Of a DNA stretch of 64,000 nt, positions 23,601 to 34,861 are shown piece after piece. A program made the position numbers and the translations under genes. Numbering within the stretch: the stretch's first letter is position 1; each line of letters begins with the position of its first letter. The notes under the pieces were generated by a model. It saw only the letters and a program-made list of their open reading frames with translations. It was not told where the DNA came from and did not search any database. The stretch is from Phragmites australis (lineage: Eukaryota; Streptophyta; Magnoliopsida; Poales; Poaceae): assembly GCF_958298935.1 (NCBI RefSeq), contig NC_084921.1, positions 41,511,001-41,575,000 of the forward strand, in the 5' to 3' direction.

Positions 23601-24018
23601 GTTCCGTTGTGACTGAGTGGGCATTGTAGTTTCCAAGTTTTAAGAAGCATTTGCTGTGTCAATAGAGAAATGAATGGGATTGGAATTCCTGACATTGAAC
23701 TTTGGTGATTGGTGTGGATAACCTCAGCGGAACTTAGTGCATTTTAATTTTTGATAGATTGGTATATGTCTCCATTGCCTTTTTACAATTGAAATGCCTA
23801 ACTTGTCTTACACTCTTACTGTATCGCAGGTTTTTGTCTACCACAAAGAATTTCCAATGCCAGTCTTGGCATATAAGTTCAACGTCGCAGACCCTATATC
23901 AGGCCATGAGATTGACGATCCATCGCAGTTCATTTCATGCGTGTGTTGGAGAGGGCAGTCTTCAACACTTCTCTCTGCTAACTCCAGCGGAAACATTAAG
24001 ATCTTAGAAATGGACTGA
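17621..24018 (+). CDS. SPA: SPA1-related protein (SPA3/SPA4-type COP1 partner)
   Basis: Seven exons join in frame to 787 residues: 17621-18172, 18253-18410, 21012-21957, 22033-22179, 22300-22611, 23086-23145, 23830-24018. The N-terminus is a degenerate kinase-like domain (SLREWLDRPGRVVEAAECVH; LNWYTSPEE; SDVYRLGVLLFELF). A coiled coil follows (EEHEAALRLREEIEEQELLL). The C-terminus is a WD40 propeller (SVDFSIVDPTKLVSGSDDGC, VKLWDMNK, SADHKIYCYDLRN, STDNSLKLWDLS). This is the domain order of SPA proteins, which with COP1 form a nuclear CUL4-linked E3 ligase that degrades light-signalling factors in the dark. Length suits the shorter SPA3/SPA4 clade. The ATG at 17621 is the first in frame; the upstream frame lacks an ATG. 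Intron 4 (22180-22299) uses a GC donor, AAG|GCAATT. Intron 2 carries an LTR retroelement. No break was seen in the coding sequence. Confidence 0.9.
19159..20627 (-). mobile_element. Small non-autonomous LTR retroelement in SPA intron 2
   Basis: Two direct repeats, 19159-19546 and 20239-20627, both start TGTTATGA and end CATGACA. TATTG flanks the element on both sides (19154-19158 and 20628-20632), a perfect 5-bp TSD. On the minus strand, TGGTATCAGAGACC beside the right LTR is a tRNA-iMet primer-binding site and CAAAAGGAGCGG beside the left LTR is a polypurine tract, so transcription is opposite to SPA. The 0.7-kb interior holds only a gag-like frame. No pol is present, so it depends on another element. 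Confidence 0.9.
19619..20272 (-). CDS. gag-like frame of the intronic LTR element
   Basis: A minus-strand frame whose likely start is MASGIENDRF, just downstream of the primer-binding site; the in-frame ATG upstream lies in the LTR. It has a helical, coiled-coil-prone N-terminal half (FTIINSTLANIKQQLGEVVQ) and a low-complexity Ser/Thr/Pro/Met-rich second half. No zinc knuckle or enzyme motif. It resembles gag N-termini of plant LTR elements only in position and general composition. Confidence 0.5.
   Translation of the reverse strand: MFILIMISGHNNLVSETMASGIENDRFQALLAEQEAMLHKKFPDGFTIINSTLANIKQQLGEVVQQLATMSSRLSMVEQYLLDAANQPLMLHSGTTSSVSTPSSVTTINMSSVLQSDMPSSAATPSPMATLPAVTAIPRPPPLPPATNIHQLQRCLSWDGKDMHQARQGGSYFSVYQQQPHECPCLFRRQMSCMCWPAPSVTSCPNISRWRYNRSST
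23517..23579. repeat. 31-bp tandem duplication in SPA intron 6
   Basis: CACTTAATGTAAAAAGGATG at 23517 recurs at 23548, period 31. Small, within the intron, no coding effect. Confidence 0.75.
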
Positions 24019-26340
24019 CTCCGTGCCATTGGAGTGTGCGTGTGCCCAGTTTCGAGTAGAAATGGACTGGCTTCTTACCAAGGGTGTGTGTATTGGGAAT
24101 GCAGAGAGGCCAACAGGGTGAAGTGTAACTTGAACAGAGTTGCTGAGTTGGAAGTTAGGAGTTTGGTAGAGGGGTGGCAGATGTAACAGATTTAGCATTA
24201 ATTAATAGGATTACAGGTTAGCGTGGTAGCAAAGTAGCGTATATAGGAAAATAATTTGAGGTGTTGGGGGTCCCAGAAGGAAAGGTTTTGTACATCATTG
24301 GTTCGAGGTATACTTGTATAGGCAATCAATCCAAATTTTTACCTAACATCAGGCTTTTGTTCTTGCGTTCCTTCCGATTACCTTTGTGTTTCTTGCGATA
24401 GTAGTGCGTGAAGTGCAGAAGTACAAAATGATCCACATCTGTTTAACCAGAGATGAGTATTTTTTAACCTGATTATCTTCCATGCAATGGAATTTTTAGA
24501 ATTTGGTCTTTTTTAAAAACTTTTTCTTTGTATGCATATATGGAGAAATAATGTTGAAAAATGGATCATTTTTACGACGTCATAATATTTGACGCTGTGA
24601 GCTACTAATAATCTTTTAAGTTCAAAATAGAAGATCAATATCATGGCGCCCTGCAAAAGGATCTATTTTCAAAAAATATTTTTATACAGGTTTATTGGTA
24701 AAATATATTTTTTAAAAGGGTCAAAATGTAAAAGTTCCACTTCCATGCATGACGTACCCGTGCATCTTGGGAATTCTCCGTTCATCTGTACGCATGACGA
24801 GTTGTTCAAAGGAACAGAGGATTTGTCAATGATGAAGACTCTGTACAGTCGTTATGTTCACCCACTCATAATTTTATCTTGAAAGGCAACTCCACTAGTA
24901 ACGTGGAATTTTTAACTGCCGTTCGTCATTTCGGCAGCGCTGTGAGATTGCTCCGTAGTTGCCCTGAACAGGACTGAGCGATAAATGCAAATCGTATTGC
25001 AGGAATCGCCTTTTTTTTTCTTTTGGTAAGGTGGAGATGAACCGCATGCTTTCACCTGTAAACAATACTTACCCCATTATCTAAAAAAAGTGATTCATGA
25101 CTGACGCGTAAATCAGGATTCGTCGCGATTGGATGCAGCAGACCCTAGACATTGACGAATCGGTTGCCAACCTGCTCCAGCTATGAATGTGCACGGAGCC
25201 GCAGATGGACTCCAACTCCTCTCGCGCAGTACGACACGAAGATGGACACGAAGAGGACATCAACTTTCTAAAGAGATAGCTTTGCGCATTGGAGTAGGAG
25301 CATTATCCTATGCCCAGATCGATTTTACATCGATAATTATTCCCCCTGTAAACACCTAATACCTATTTTGCGTTTATCACACTGCAGGTGGCACACGTCA
25401 CTGCTGAAAATTTTTTATCAGTGTCGGTTCAAAATCATCATCAGTAACAGGTTTTAAACTGATACGGATTACTCGGTATTGATAGTCATTGACTATCAGT
25501 GCAAGGTATAAAAACAGCATAAAAATCAATATCAGTGCTGGTTGGTGGATCTAACCGGTATTGATAGTCTCGATCTCGATTCAACGTTTTTTCGCCGAAA
25601 AAGCTAAAAAAATTCGCGATCAAGACACCCGACTAAAGGCTGCTCACCCAACCGCACCAACATTCGCAAGTCACGCGATATTCACTCGCATGTGGCAACC
25701 AAGACTCAAACTCAAGACCTCATAGTCTATGTGCACGCGTAACCCCTCTAATCATCTCAGCTATTATCCATTCATGAATATAGTAGCATAATAAATCATT
25801 TTAACATCTTCTGATCTAACATTTGAATAGCTATTTGGACATCTAAATGATCTCAAATGAAAAGGTTGTACATCTTATCGAGAGATACAATTTTTATATA
25901 AAGTTTTTCTTCATTCGACTATGTGTTAAAAAAGTTATGAATTTTTTAATATGAGCTATCATTGATCATTGTTGCAACTTTATTATAATTATTTAGACAT
26001 TTAAATGATCTTAAATTAAAAAGGTTTTAACTATAAAGTTGTAGATCTCATCGAGAGCTATAATTTTCATATAAATTTTTTCTCATTCGACTTCATGTAA
26101 AAAAGTTATGAATTTTTTAAGATAAACTATGATAGTAACAAGCGTTCGTGACTAGTATCAGTGCTGCTTCGTGGTCTGAACCGGCACTGATGTATTAGTG
26201 CCGGTTCTTTGCTCCTTAGTCATTGTTCGCGCTCGGGAGTTTAAGAACTGGTACTGGTATGTCTTTAGTGTCGATTACTGTTGAACTGAAACTAATACGT
26301 TTTCAGTATCGATTATTGTTGAACTGATATTAATAGAACG
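24019..26340. other. SPA 3' flank and intergenic region with CACTA-like terminal repeats
   Basis: 24019 to about 24400 probably holds the SPA 3' UTR. No gene is seen to 25380. From about 25400 to 26330, motifs such as TCAGTGCCGGTT and its complement, in diverged copies (ACCGGTATTGATAGT, AACCGGCACTGATG), recur in both orientations. Such subterminal repeats are usual in non-autonomous CACTA elements of grasses. Element ends were not fixed. Confidence 0.45.

Positions 26341-26341
<1 letters not shown>

Positions 26342-26428
<87 letters not shown>
26342..26428. repeat. (TA)n microsatellite
   Basis: About 87 bp of uninterrupted TA dinucleotide repeat. Confidence 0.95.
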
Positions 26429-26432
<4 letters not shown>

Positions 26433-26504
26433 TTTTGTAGTAAGTACGCTGAACTCACAGGAATGCCATACATGGCACAGCCCCTGCATGCGAGCCCTCA
26501 CCTA

Positions 26505-27013
26505 GGGTCTGTTTGGTTGCCCGCATGCCCTCAGGCTGACTCGTATGAGTCATACAGGCTGAGTTGAGACAGGCTGGGGAGATGCAGCAGAGTCTGTTTG
26601 GTTGGCTGTATATGCTCAGTCTGGCTGAGAAGAGATTGTGTTTGGTTGCCCGCATTAGTATATGTTGTATGAGATTGAAATAAAAAAAACAAGTGTTAAC
26701 ATGATATTTATTTTGCATAAATACACTATATAGTACTTAATTTATCATATTAAAACTTAATCTAATTTAAAATGTACTAATATGAGCTAATATTTACTAA
26801 TTATCCATCGTTAACGCTAATCTGCTGCATGTGGCTGGCCTGGCCCGGGAGAAACGGTCATTCCGGCGTTTCCCGCCGGCCAGGCTGGGGAGGTGCAAAC
26901 GCACGGACGAATGCAGGCTCGAGTGAAGATGCAGGCAACCAAACGGCAAGCGCCTGCACGCGCGGAGCTAGGCCGGCGTGCTGCTCCGCACGTGCAGGCA
27001 TCCAAACACGTCC
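26505..27013. mobile_element. MITE, about 510 bp, inserted at a stop codon
   Basis: Left end GGGTCTGTTTGGTTGCC; right end, on the other strand, GGACGTGTTTGGATGCC. CTA at 26502-26504 is repeated at 27014-27016. The GTTTGGTTGCC tip motif occurs again inside at about 26590 and 26640, suggesting nested or rearranged copies. The right TSD copy is the TAG stop of the minus-strand Ole e 1-type gene. Confidence 0.7.
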
Positions 27014-27593
27014 CTAGCGCTTGGTGGGGTTCTGTGGAGCGAACATGAAGGTGCTGGCCGAGTAGCGCGCCTGCAGCCCGTCGGAGAGCGTCACGAACTT
27101 GCGGAACTTGAGCCGCGACCCCTTCTTCCATGCAGGCTTGACGATCACGCCGCACCGGCGCGCCGGCGACCGCGGAACGTACACCTTGCAGTCCTTGCTC
27201 GTGAAGGGCGCCGCCTGCCTCCACGTCTGGATCAGGAAGTAGCCCTGCGCGTCCGTGGTGTTCCACACCGACAGTGCCCACTTGCCGCGCTGGCACCGCA
27301 GCAGCGCCGCCGCATCTGCATGCATATACGAATAGAAGGTGCATGTACTGAGGAGCGTACCGGCCTGTACGTAAGGACGCGCGCATACTACAGCAAATAT
27401 ATTAAGCACTGCACAGACGATTTCAGGGAGGGACTGCATGCGTACTCGGGAGAGGCGACGTGTTCTTGGACTTGACGTAGCCGCAGTACCGGCAGCTCTT
27501 GCACCAGACGACGCCCTCGACGCTGATGGTGAAGTTCAGTTTCGGCAGCGGCCAGGGCAGGCCCATGGACAAACAGCGGAATGGCAAGCAGCC
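27014..27593 (-). pseudogene. Pollen Ole e 1 / extensin-family gene, 5'-truncated
   Basis: Two minus-strand exons, 27593-27447 and 27315-27014, join in frame at CCGA|AT (donor GTACGC, acceptor GCAG). They read KLNFTISVEGVVWCKSCRYC, GYVKSKNTSPLPNAAALL, then TTDAQGYFLIQTW, CKVYVPRSPARRCGV and STFMFAPQNPTKR. The VVWCKxC start, the TTDAxGYF motif and later Cys match the Pollen Ole e 1 domain of secreted cell-wall proteins. The expected signal-peptide exon was not found. An acceptor-like TATAG precedes 27593 and a TAG in frame lies just above the first ATG (27566), while CACTA-type repeats start at about 27605. The 5' part therefore seems lost or displaced by insertion. A MITE abuts the stop codon. 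The body itself is open, so decay may be recent. Confidence 0.7.
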
Positions 27594-27604
27594 CTATATT
27601 AAAA

Positions 27605-29121
27605 AAGAAACACATTAGGGATATGTGATAACTATTATCAGTGACAGATAATATACTTATTACATTAAACGCGTCACTGATGAAAGATCATCGGTGACGG
27701 ATTTTGACCTGTTACTGATGAGGCATTAGTAACAGGTCATAAATATAATTCGTTACTGACGTGTGTCTCTCATGTATTGGGCAGAATCACATCAGTGACG
27801 AGTTATGTGTTACCCGTCACTTATGTGTTCAAATAAGTGACGGGTTATCAATTTACCCATCACTTATGTGACCAAATAGTTAATGGTATTCACCCGCCAC
27901 TGATGTACATCTCTCATGTGTTAGGAGAAACATATCAGTGGCAGATTACGAGGTTACCCGTCACTTATATGTAGGTCATAAGTGACGGATATTGGTCTTT
28001 ATATATCCGTCACTATTGACCTCAACCCCCTTCAGGTTTCACCGATTTTCTGGCTGCATCCTGGAGCATAGCTAAGATTTGGCAAACGTCTTCTCCCTGT
28101 AAACAACAGCAATACATACATATTCATGTCGACACACTTATATAAGAACTCACTTTATCATAGAATCGCAAATGTTACAAAGTTTCGATCAATTCATCAC
28201 AGAATCACAAGTTATAAAGTTATAATCACTTCATATTACATAAGACCTCATGACATAGAATTCCTATAGTGGAATTAATCGTGTAGGTTGATGACTTCAG
28301 ACATTATAAACTCAACGATTCGTTGTCAAATTCCCGGAAGTGCACTGTCGTCTAAAAAAGAAGCCTTATAATCCTATATAACCGGACATGTAACCAATAT
28401 CATGTTATCATGAAATTAAACTAATTACTAAAATTAGTTATGAATAGTTTTGTATTGAACAAACATCGGGGGATTTGATATCCTTTGCTCGGATTGTTAA
28501 TAATTCTTAATTCTTCAGCAAACAAGCCAAATATGGAATCAATGGTTCGACACTGAGCAGAACCCGTCAGGTGCCGTATCATTACGTCGTTCTTACGACC
28601 TTTTTATGCTAACGCACCAATTAGACCTTGTTTTTGTTGGTAAACAATCGTTTTAGATGGGAAATTACAGAAAATACCACATCACCTTTCTAGGAAAGCC
28701 TTTACTTTTCTTCCTCCATCACCGTCACCACCGTCATTTCTACGCTTATATCGATGGGTTTCATACACATGGGGCATTGATTCAGCTCTGCATACTCTCC
28801 ATCAAATAAGATACAATCCTGCTTACATGCATATATTTTTTCTATTTCCAGTCATAAAGGATAAATTATCTTCTTCGCGTCGTAAACGTCCTCGGGCACC
28901 AAGTTTCCCTCCGGTAGCATATCCCTTAGCAGATCAAGTAATGCTTCGAAATTCTTGTTAGTTCAAACATGGTTTGCCTTCAGCTATAGAAACTTTAGAT
29001 CCCCAAATAGCCGTGTGTATTTCTCCTTACAATTGGGATAAATGGGCGACTTGGAATCCCGTATAAATTCCTGAAATTTAGCAAACTCAGTATTATTATA
29101 CTTGTCGTACTGCTCAATAGT
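27605..29121 (-). mobile_element. CACTA (En/Spm) transposon remnant
   Basis: 27640-28020 is packed with inverted and direct copies of AAGTGACGGGT / ACCCGTCACTTATG, typical CACTA subterminal repeats. Minus-strand transposase remnants follow (separate entry). The right limit is set by the hAT element that starts at 29122. Outer ends and TSD were not found. Confidence 0.7.
28480..29115 (-). pseudogene. CACTA transposase (TNP2-type) fragment
   Basis: Frame-broken minus-strand reading gives NTEFAKFQEFIRDSKSPI (29100-29050), NKNFEALLDLLRDML, PEGNLVPEDVYDAKKIIYPL (about 28870-28930), then a segment with CKQDCILFDGEYAELNQCPM and CMKPIDI. This order is the conserved core of grass CACTA transposases. 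Stops and frame changes show it is inactive. Confidence 0.75.
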
Positions 29122-32100
29122 CAGGGTTCGGTTACCGCTCGAAATGCATGGTAACCGACCCTCTTGGTCCGACTTGGTTTTGTAATGCGATCGGTAACCA
29201 AATTTGAATTCAAAAAGTTCAAATCAATTTTGAAAAAAAAACTCAAAAAAATTATAAAAGAATCCATAAAAAATAAGAGGTAATTCTAAGACTATCTGTG
29301 AAAAGAATTTTCAAAAAACATATCGTTTGCATCACCAAATATTTGATCAAAGTTCGGTGGTTGGTAAAAAGGCCGAAACGGGTCGAATGCACAATGAAAT
29401 CGCCCCATTTCGGCCCAGCTAAAAGGGATAAGGGCAGCTGGTGTTCTGGTCAGGTCTGGGCATAGAGCACTTTCCCCACGCATCTCTCCACAGCATCGCC
29501 TGGCCGGCCAAATCCGCGGCACTCCGGAGGAAATCTGGCATCTAAGCTGCGATTCTCGAGCGAACAACATCGGTAACTAGCCGCATCTCAGCGGTTACCA
29601 TCCGCCTTCGAAAAGCAGCACAGAGTCCCTGACACCGAGCAATTTTCGAGGATTCCTGTTCGGTAACCGCCTTTTTACTTGCGATTTCTCGTGTTATTCG
29701 TTTGGTAATCGTGCTGAGGTGGTCGGTAGTTCATTATGCGGTCAATTCAAACGATTTAGTGCTTGGTTCGCTCGGTTATCTACCATTTACTTATGATTTT
29801 TCGTGTATTATGTTCAGTAATCGTTATTAGTAGGGTGGCAGTTCGTTGTGTGGTCGATTAGGACGATTTAGTGGTTGATTTGCTTGGTTATCGACCCTAT
29901 TGCGTCGGTTTTTAGCCCGATGAGCACGGTTGTTACCTTGTATTGGCAAATGTTGTTAATATTCGGTCAAGTTAATTGTTTTTGAGATATTTATGCATGA
30001 CTAGCAACATGACAACACATGTTTATCAATTTAACATGTATGGACATAATTATTAATAGGTTAACCATTGAGTTTTCTTCTTCCAACAGAGACAATACAA
30101 ACTAATCGATGGTGGATAGAGATGTGGTGTTGTAGTATGGGGACAATTTGGCCCCTGGGTTTAGGTGTAATTACTGCAATAAGGAAAAGAAAGGTGATGG
30201 TGCCACAAGGTTGAAAGAACATTTGGCAGGGCACGGATCGAATGCTATACATTGCGATAGGGTGCCTCTATATGTGCGTGATTATTTCGTATGTTAGTTG
30301 GATAGGGCAAGAGATAAGAGGAACGGAAAGGCTGAGGAGAGGTTTCGAAGGCGAGAGTCAGCAAGAGTTCAGTTAGATTTGACAAGCGATAATAAGGACA
30401 CGGAAGAGGAACAGGTGCAGTGTGTCATGGCTCAGTCTAGGGACGAGAAAAAGTTCAGGAGGAGGGCAGGTGAGTCCTATGAGCATGGAGGTGGCAGTGG
30501 AAGTGACAAAGGAGGTACTGTGTTAAAGAGGACGCTCAGGAGAGCATCTTCAACAAGGGAGCCACCACCAAGTGTCAGAGATTATAATGTTGCTGTAGCA
30601 AAAGCCCCCGTGCAACCGAGGATTGACACCGTGTCATGGAGTGCGAAAGGAAAGAAAGCGAAGGAAGCTATTGGTTTGGCATGGTTCAAATTTTTTCACA
30701 CTTCAGGTATTTCTGGTAGAAGGGCGGATGATGCATTCTTTGTTGCTGCAGTGAAAGAAATACAGAAATGGGGTGAGTGGTTAAGTTTGTAATGAATTTA
30801 TTATTGTCATATTTCTTTCTTTTTGACTTATGACCATCTGTTCTATAACAGGTGAGGGTGTACCATCTCCAACAGGCCGGGATATAGATGGTAAGTACCT
30901 GGACGAGAACGAGAGTGCATTGAAGAAAATATTTGACAAGTGGAAGCTAGAATGACCAGAGTATGGTGTGACCATCATGTGTGATTCGTGGACTGGACCG
31001 ACGCACATGGGTATTATTAATTTCCTCTTATATTGCAATGGTTGTGTGTTTTTTCACAAGTCCGTAGATACGACTGGCTATAGTCAAGATGCAAAGTATT
31101 TGAATAATGTATATTATTTTGCTAAGTTGATAACATAGTATTTCAATTGTTGCATATTTATTTGGTTGATTCGTTTATGCAGGAGATAAGAGCAGTGATC
31201 AATGATTTGGGGCCACAAAATATTGTGCAGATCGTGAATGATAACGGGTCCAACTATAAGAAGGCCCGTCAGGTTCTCAGAAGAGAATATCCTGCTATCG
31301 CGTGTCAGTCTTGTGTGGCGCATACGATCAATTTAATGTTGAAATCAGTTGGTTAAATTGTTGAAATCAGTTCGTGAATTTAGAGAACACGACATGATCA
31401 TTCAAAGTGCAAGATCCATATCGCGATAGCTGTACAATCATTCAAAACTATATGAAATGATGAAGGTCACGACTGGTGGAGAGTTAGTGAGGTGGAATGC
31501 CATAAGATTTGGCACAAACTATCTTTTTCTTGAAAGCTTTCTATACCGAAAGGATAGGTTCATGCAATGAATGGCATCTAGTGAGCTCCAGCAGTCTCGC
31601 TACATTAGTTCTGATATGGGAGATATACACATAGTTGCCTATCCAGCTTACCACAGTGAGACAATCTTAAAATGGTTATCGATTCCGTTCAGCCATTGTA
31701 TGCCTTCCTCCGATTTTTTGATCAAGACAAGGTGCCAACATTGAGTGAGGTGCTGCTGAGATACACCATTGTCAAGTAGGAGTACGATTTGTTGTATCAC
31801 AATAATAGAGATTCTTTTGAAAAATATATGGCAATTATCGATCACAGAATGCATGATCTAGCAAATGGTACCTACATGAATGCCGGTGATACACATCTAC
31901 CACTTGCATTCTTATTGTACTAATGCTTATGGTTCTAATGCTTATGTACTAATACTTCGATCATCAACTTGCAGCGACCGCACTGAACCCCTGCACGCAC
32001 TACGCGTATGGCATGGGTCCAAACTTGTCGAAGATCTCCGGGAGGCATTCGAGAGGATGCCCGATGTTAGTACTGCCGCGAAAGCACTTATTGAGGTTAA

Positions 32101-34054
32101 AATATATCGGACAAAGTCTCTGTCGTTCGCAGGTTCGCTCGCTTCACGGGTGGCTTGTGATGGCAGGACTCAACCTGGTATGAATTGCGTTGACATATCT
32201 AATCGTTATATCACTTTATCTACTTTTCCAAACCTTATATCACTTTACCTACTTGTAGTGTAAGGTGGTCTATGTTTGATTCGTCTATACCTACATTAAC
32301 AATGCTTGTTAGGCGCCTAGTGTCTCAGTGCGCTTTATCTAGTGGGTGTGAGAGGAACTGGAGTACATTTGCATTTATCCACACGAAAGTTCGCAACCAC
32401 TTAAGCTACAAGAAGCTCCATAAGTTGATATATGTCAACTACAACGTGAGAATACATAACAATTTGGATGCATACATCAGGTCGACTATTAATGATGATC
32501 CATTTCAGCAGCTTATGAAGCTCACATTGAATGAGGAGAACAATCCACTCCAGGACTAGATGGAGACCGGTAGATCAAATGATGCTCCTGAGCTTGATGA
32601 GGAGGACACAGACAGTGACATACCCCTGCCAACTCACCTGGTGACAGACACAACGAACCCACAAGATTTACAGTGGTGGGCTGCTAAAGTGGTAGGTGAC
32701 ACATACCAGAAAGAGCAAGAAGCAAATGACGCATCCTAAGAAGAGCAAGAAGATTAAGGATAAGGACAAAAGATAAGTGCAAAATGATGAGAGTATGGAT
32801 AGTGACCCAAAGAGCCTAACTTATCAAGAATCGAACAACAGCAGCGATGTTCCTCCATGCCCGTTCTCGGCTATTGCTCCCGTACAATTCACTTGTGAGA
32901 GTCAGTTTTCACATGCCACATAAGACCATGACCACGGTGCCCCATCCTCACAAAAGCATGTCATACAGGGTGGCCATGATGGACCACAAGATAGTGGGAG
33001 CTATTTCAGCAACTATGACATGGAGAGTAGTTTTGGATCGTATCCGTACCACTATCTTGTCCCCGATACTCAGTCAGAGCCTCCTATTCAGTGGGTCTAT
33101 GAGTGAAAAGACTCTCAGTTTTATGCTATATTGCAAGGACAATGGTCAATCACTTCTGCATGGACGGGACAAATTTAGGCAGAGTTGCTATCTACACAAC
33201 AGATAATGCTCATGTCCATCGAGGAGTACAATACAGCCGAATTTAATCGCCCCTAAGCGGGTGGTTCTAAAGATGATGATAATTTACTTTCTGCAACTAC
33301 TTTATTTCCATACCATGGTATTATACTCATTTTTTCTATCTCGTAGGTTGCAGATGGCATAGATACTATTCAAACTACATTTTAAGCATCGATAATCACT
33401 TTGGTAAGTATTGATGGATGTCATGTGATTATGTTTTTAGCTTTTTTTATGGATAATTCGACATATTTATTAATTTGAGTTGGCTACATATGTAATGCAT
33501 ACATATATTCGATGAAACAATTATATGGTCATGCTCGTATTGGTATTAGTATCTATTTGTTGCCTTGAAAATTTCTAAAATATAGTAAATGTCATGCCAA
33601 TTTTTTTTTTTGATTAAACAAAATATAGCAAATCTCATGCCATATTTGTTACTAGTTTATTTTTTATTTTTTATGTTTTTTTTTATTTTCCTAGAAATTC
33701 ATTGCTTACGAGTTCATCCGGTCGGTTACCGCTTCAAATCGCTCGATTTTAGATCAAATTCGCTTGGTTATTTAGTCTTCGGTTTTCTTACAAACCGTTC
33801 GGTTAGTTGCCAAAATCGTTCGGTAACTGGTCCGATTCGACTGATTACCGAACGGAGAATCTGGCATTTTTTGTCCAATTTTAAATTTTAGCAAATGAAT
33901 TTTATGCGAATTTTAGCCGAATTTCGAGCAGTTATCGCGATAACCGTGCATTTTCGGTTATCGCTGGATACCGGTTACCGTTTCGATAACCGTCCATTTT
34001 CGATTACGGCTGGATACCGGTTACTGTTTCCTAACTGTAACTAAAATCTTACTG
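29122..34054 (+). mobile_element. hAT-superfamily transposon, decayed
   Basis: It starts CAGGGTTCGGTTACCG; the right end on the other strand reads CAGTAAGATTTTAGTTACAG, a weakly matching inverted repeat. Both arms carry many copies of CGGTTACCG/CGGTTATCG motifs (29130-29950 and 33700-34030), as hAT transposase-binding subterminal regions do. Transposase remnants lie between. Flanking octamers do not match, so the right boundary is uncertain. Confidence 0.65.
30140..32560 (+). pseudogene. hAT transposase remnant (BED finger, DUF659, dimerisation domain)
   Basis: A BED-type zinc finger (FRCNYCNKEKKGDGATRLKE, then HLAGH) is at about 30159-30240. A linker frame follows at 30298-30792. DUF659 starts at about 30950 (YGVTIMCDSWTGPTHMGIIN) after an in-frame stop and continues at 31190-31350 (VQIVNDNGSNYKKARQVL, then CQSCVAHTINLMLK). 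The C-terminal hAT dimerisation region is at 32300-32470 (SGCERNWSTFAFIHTKVRN). Several stops and frame changes separate these, although splicing of true introns could explain some. No intact transposase can be encoded. Confidence 0.8.
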
Positions 34055-34164
34055 CCGCACCGTCACACCGCCACAGGCGTTAGTCAATTCCCCAGAGATC
34101 GGATCTGCGGAACAATAGATAAAACAAAAGTAGATAAAAGTGGGCAGTCGTGGAAAGATAATCT

Positions 34165-34234
34165 CATGCGTCTGTCAAAGCACATGTCAGCATGCATCTC
34201 ATGCGTCTGTCAAAGCACATGTCAGCATGCATCT
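34165..34234. repeat. 35-bp perfect tandem duplication
   Basis: A 35-bp unit beginning CATGCGTCTGTCAAAGCACA occurs at 34165-34199 and again at 34200-34234 with no differences, preceded by a partial copy (ATCT). A recent slippage event. Confidence 0.9.
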
Positions 34235-34402
34235 AAATCGAACACTACCCCGGTACAGAAATACCAATGCATCTAGCTCATGAAGCGTGTTTTGTTATGT
34301 GAGCTATGAAATTTCACTCTTCTGATTTGATGACAGTTTGTAAAACTTCTAGCTGAAATTTGAAGATTTCACACCGGAAAAAAATGGATCCATGTTTGAT
34401 TA

Positions 34403-34611
34403 TGGGCTATAAATCTTGGGCTGAAATTTCGAGCAGGCCCATACGTAGTGTGTACATTAGAATTTCTGGAATTGTGCCTAGTAGGCTACTACCAACCTCG
34501 GCCACCAATACACACTTTGGGCTTGGCCCAGTTATGACGTTCTTGCCGGAAACAAAATCTTGCCCATCGACTTCTGATCAGACGGTTACAGTTCCACACC
34601 TACTAGGGTTT
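34403..34611 (+). promoter_or_regulatory. snoRNA-type promoter: site II elements and telo-box
   Basis: Site II motifs (TGGGCY or complement) occur at 34403, 34417, 34436 (GGCCCAT), 34518 (TGGGCT) and 34524 (TGGCCCA). A telo-box (TAGGGTTT) lies at 34604-34611. This pair of motifs is characteristic of plant snoRNA and ribosomal-protein gene promoters. It sits 250-460 bp upstream of the snoRNA on the same strand. The transcription start is not determined. Confidence 0.6.
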
Positions 34612-34861
34612 CGGCTCCATCATCTGTAGCATAGCCGCCGTTAAAAGGCCAGTGCTCTGCTGACTTCCGAAGCTAAACCAGCGGAGGCGTTGTGCGGCGG
34701 AATCGCGGACTCCTTGATGTCCTTGATCCCTAATCTCCTCCTCCTGTTTTCTCGATTTCTCTGCGTCGCGTTTTGTTGGCTTGTTCTTACTTTTGTTCGA
34801 GTCTACTTTGTTTTCTTATTGCGATTTTGCGCCTTTTCCTGCCTCTGGTTGATTAATCCTG

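Noticed and set aside
24643..24882. 79-codon frame downstream of SPA
   Set aside because: Low-complexity start and no recognised motif; likely random.
26341..26430. Encoded Tyr-Ile repeat peptide on the minus strand
   Set aside because: It is only the TA microsatellite read as codons.
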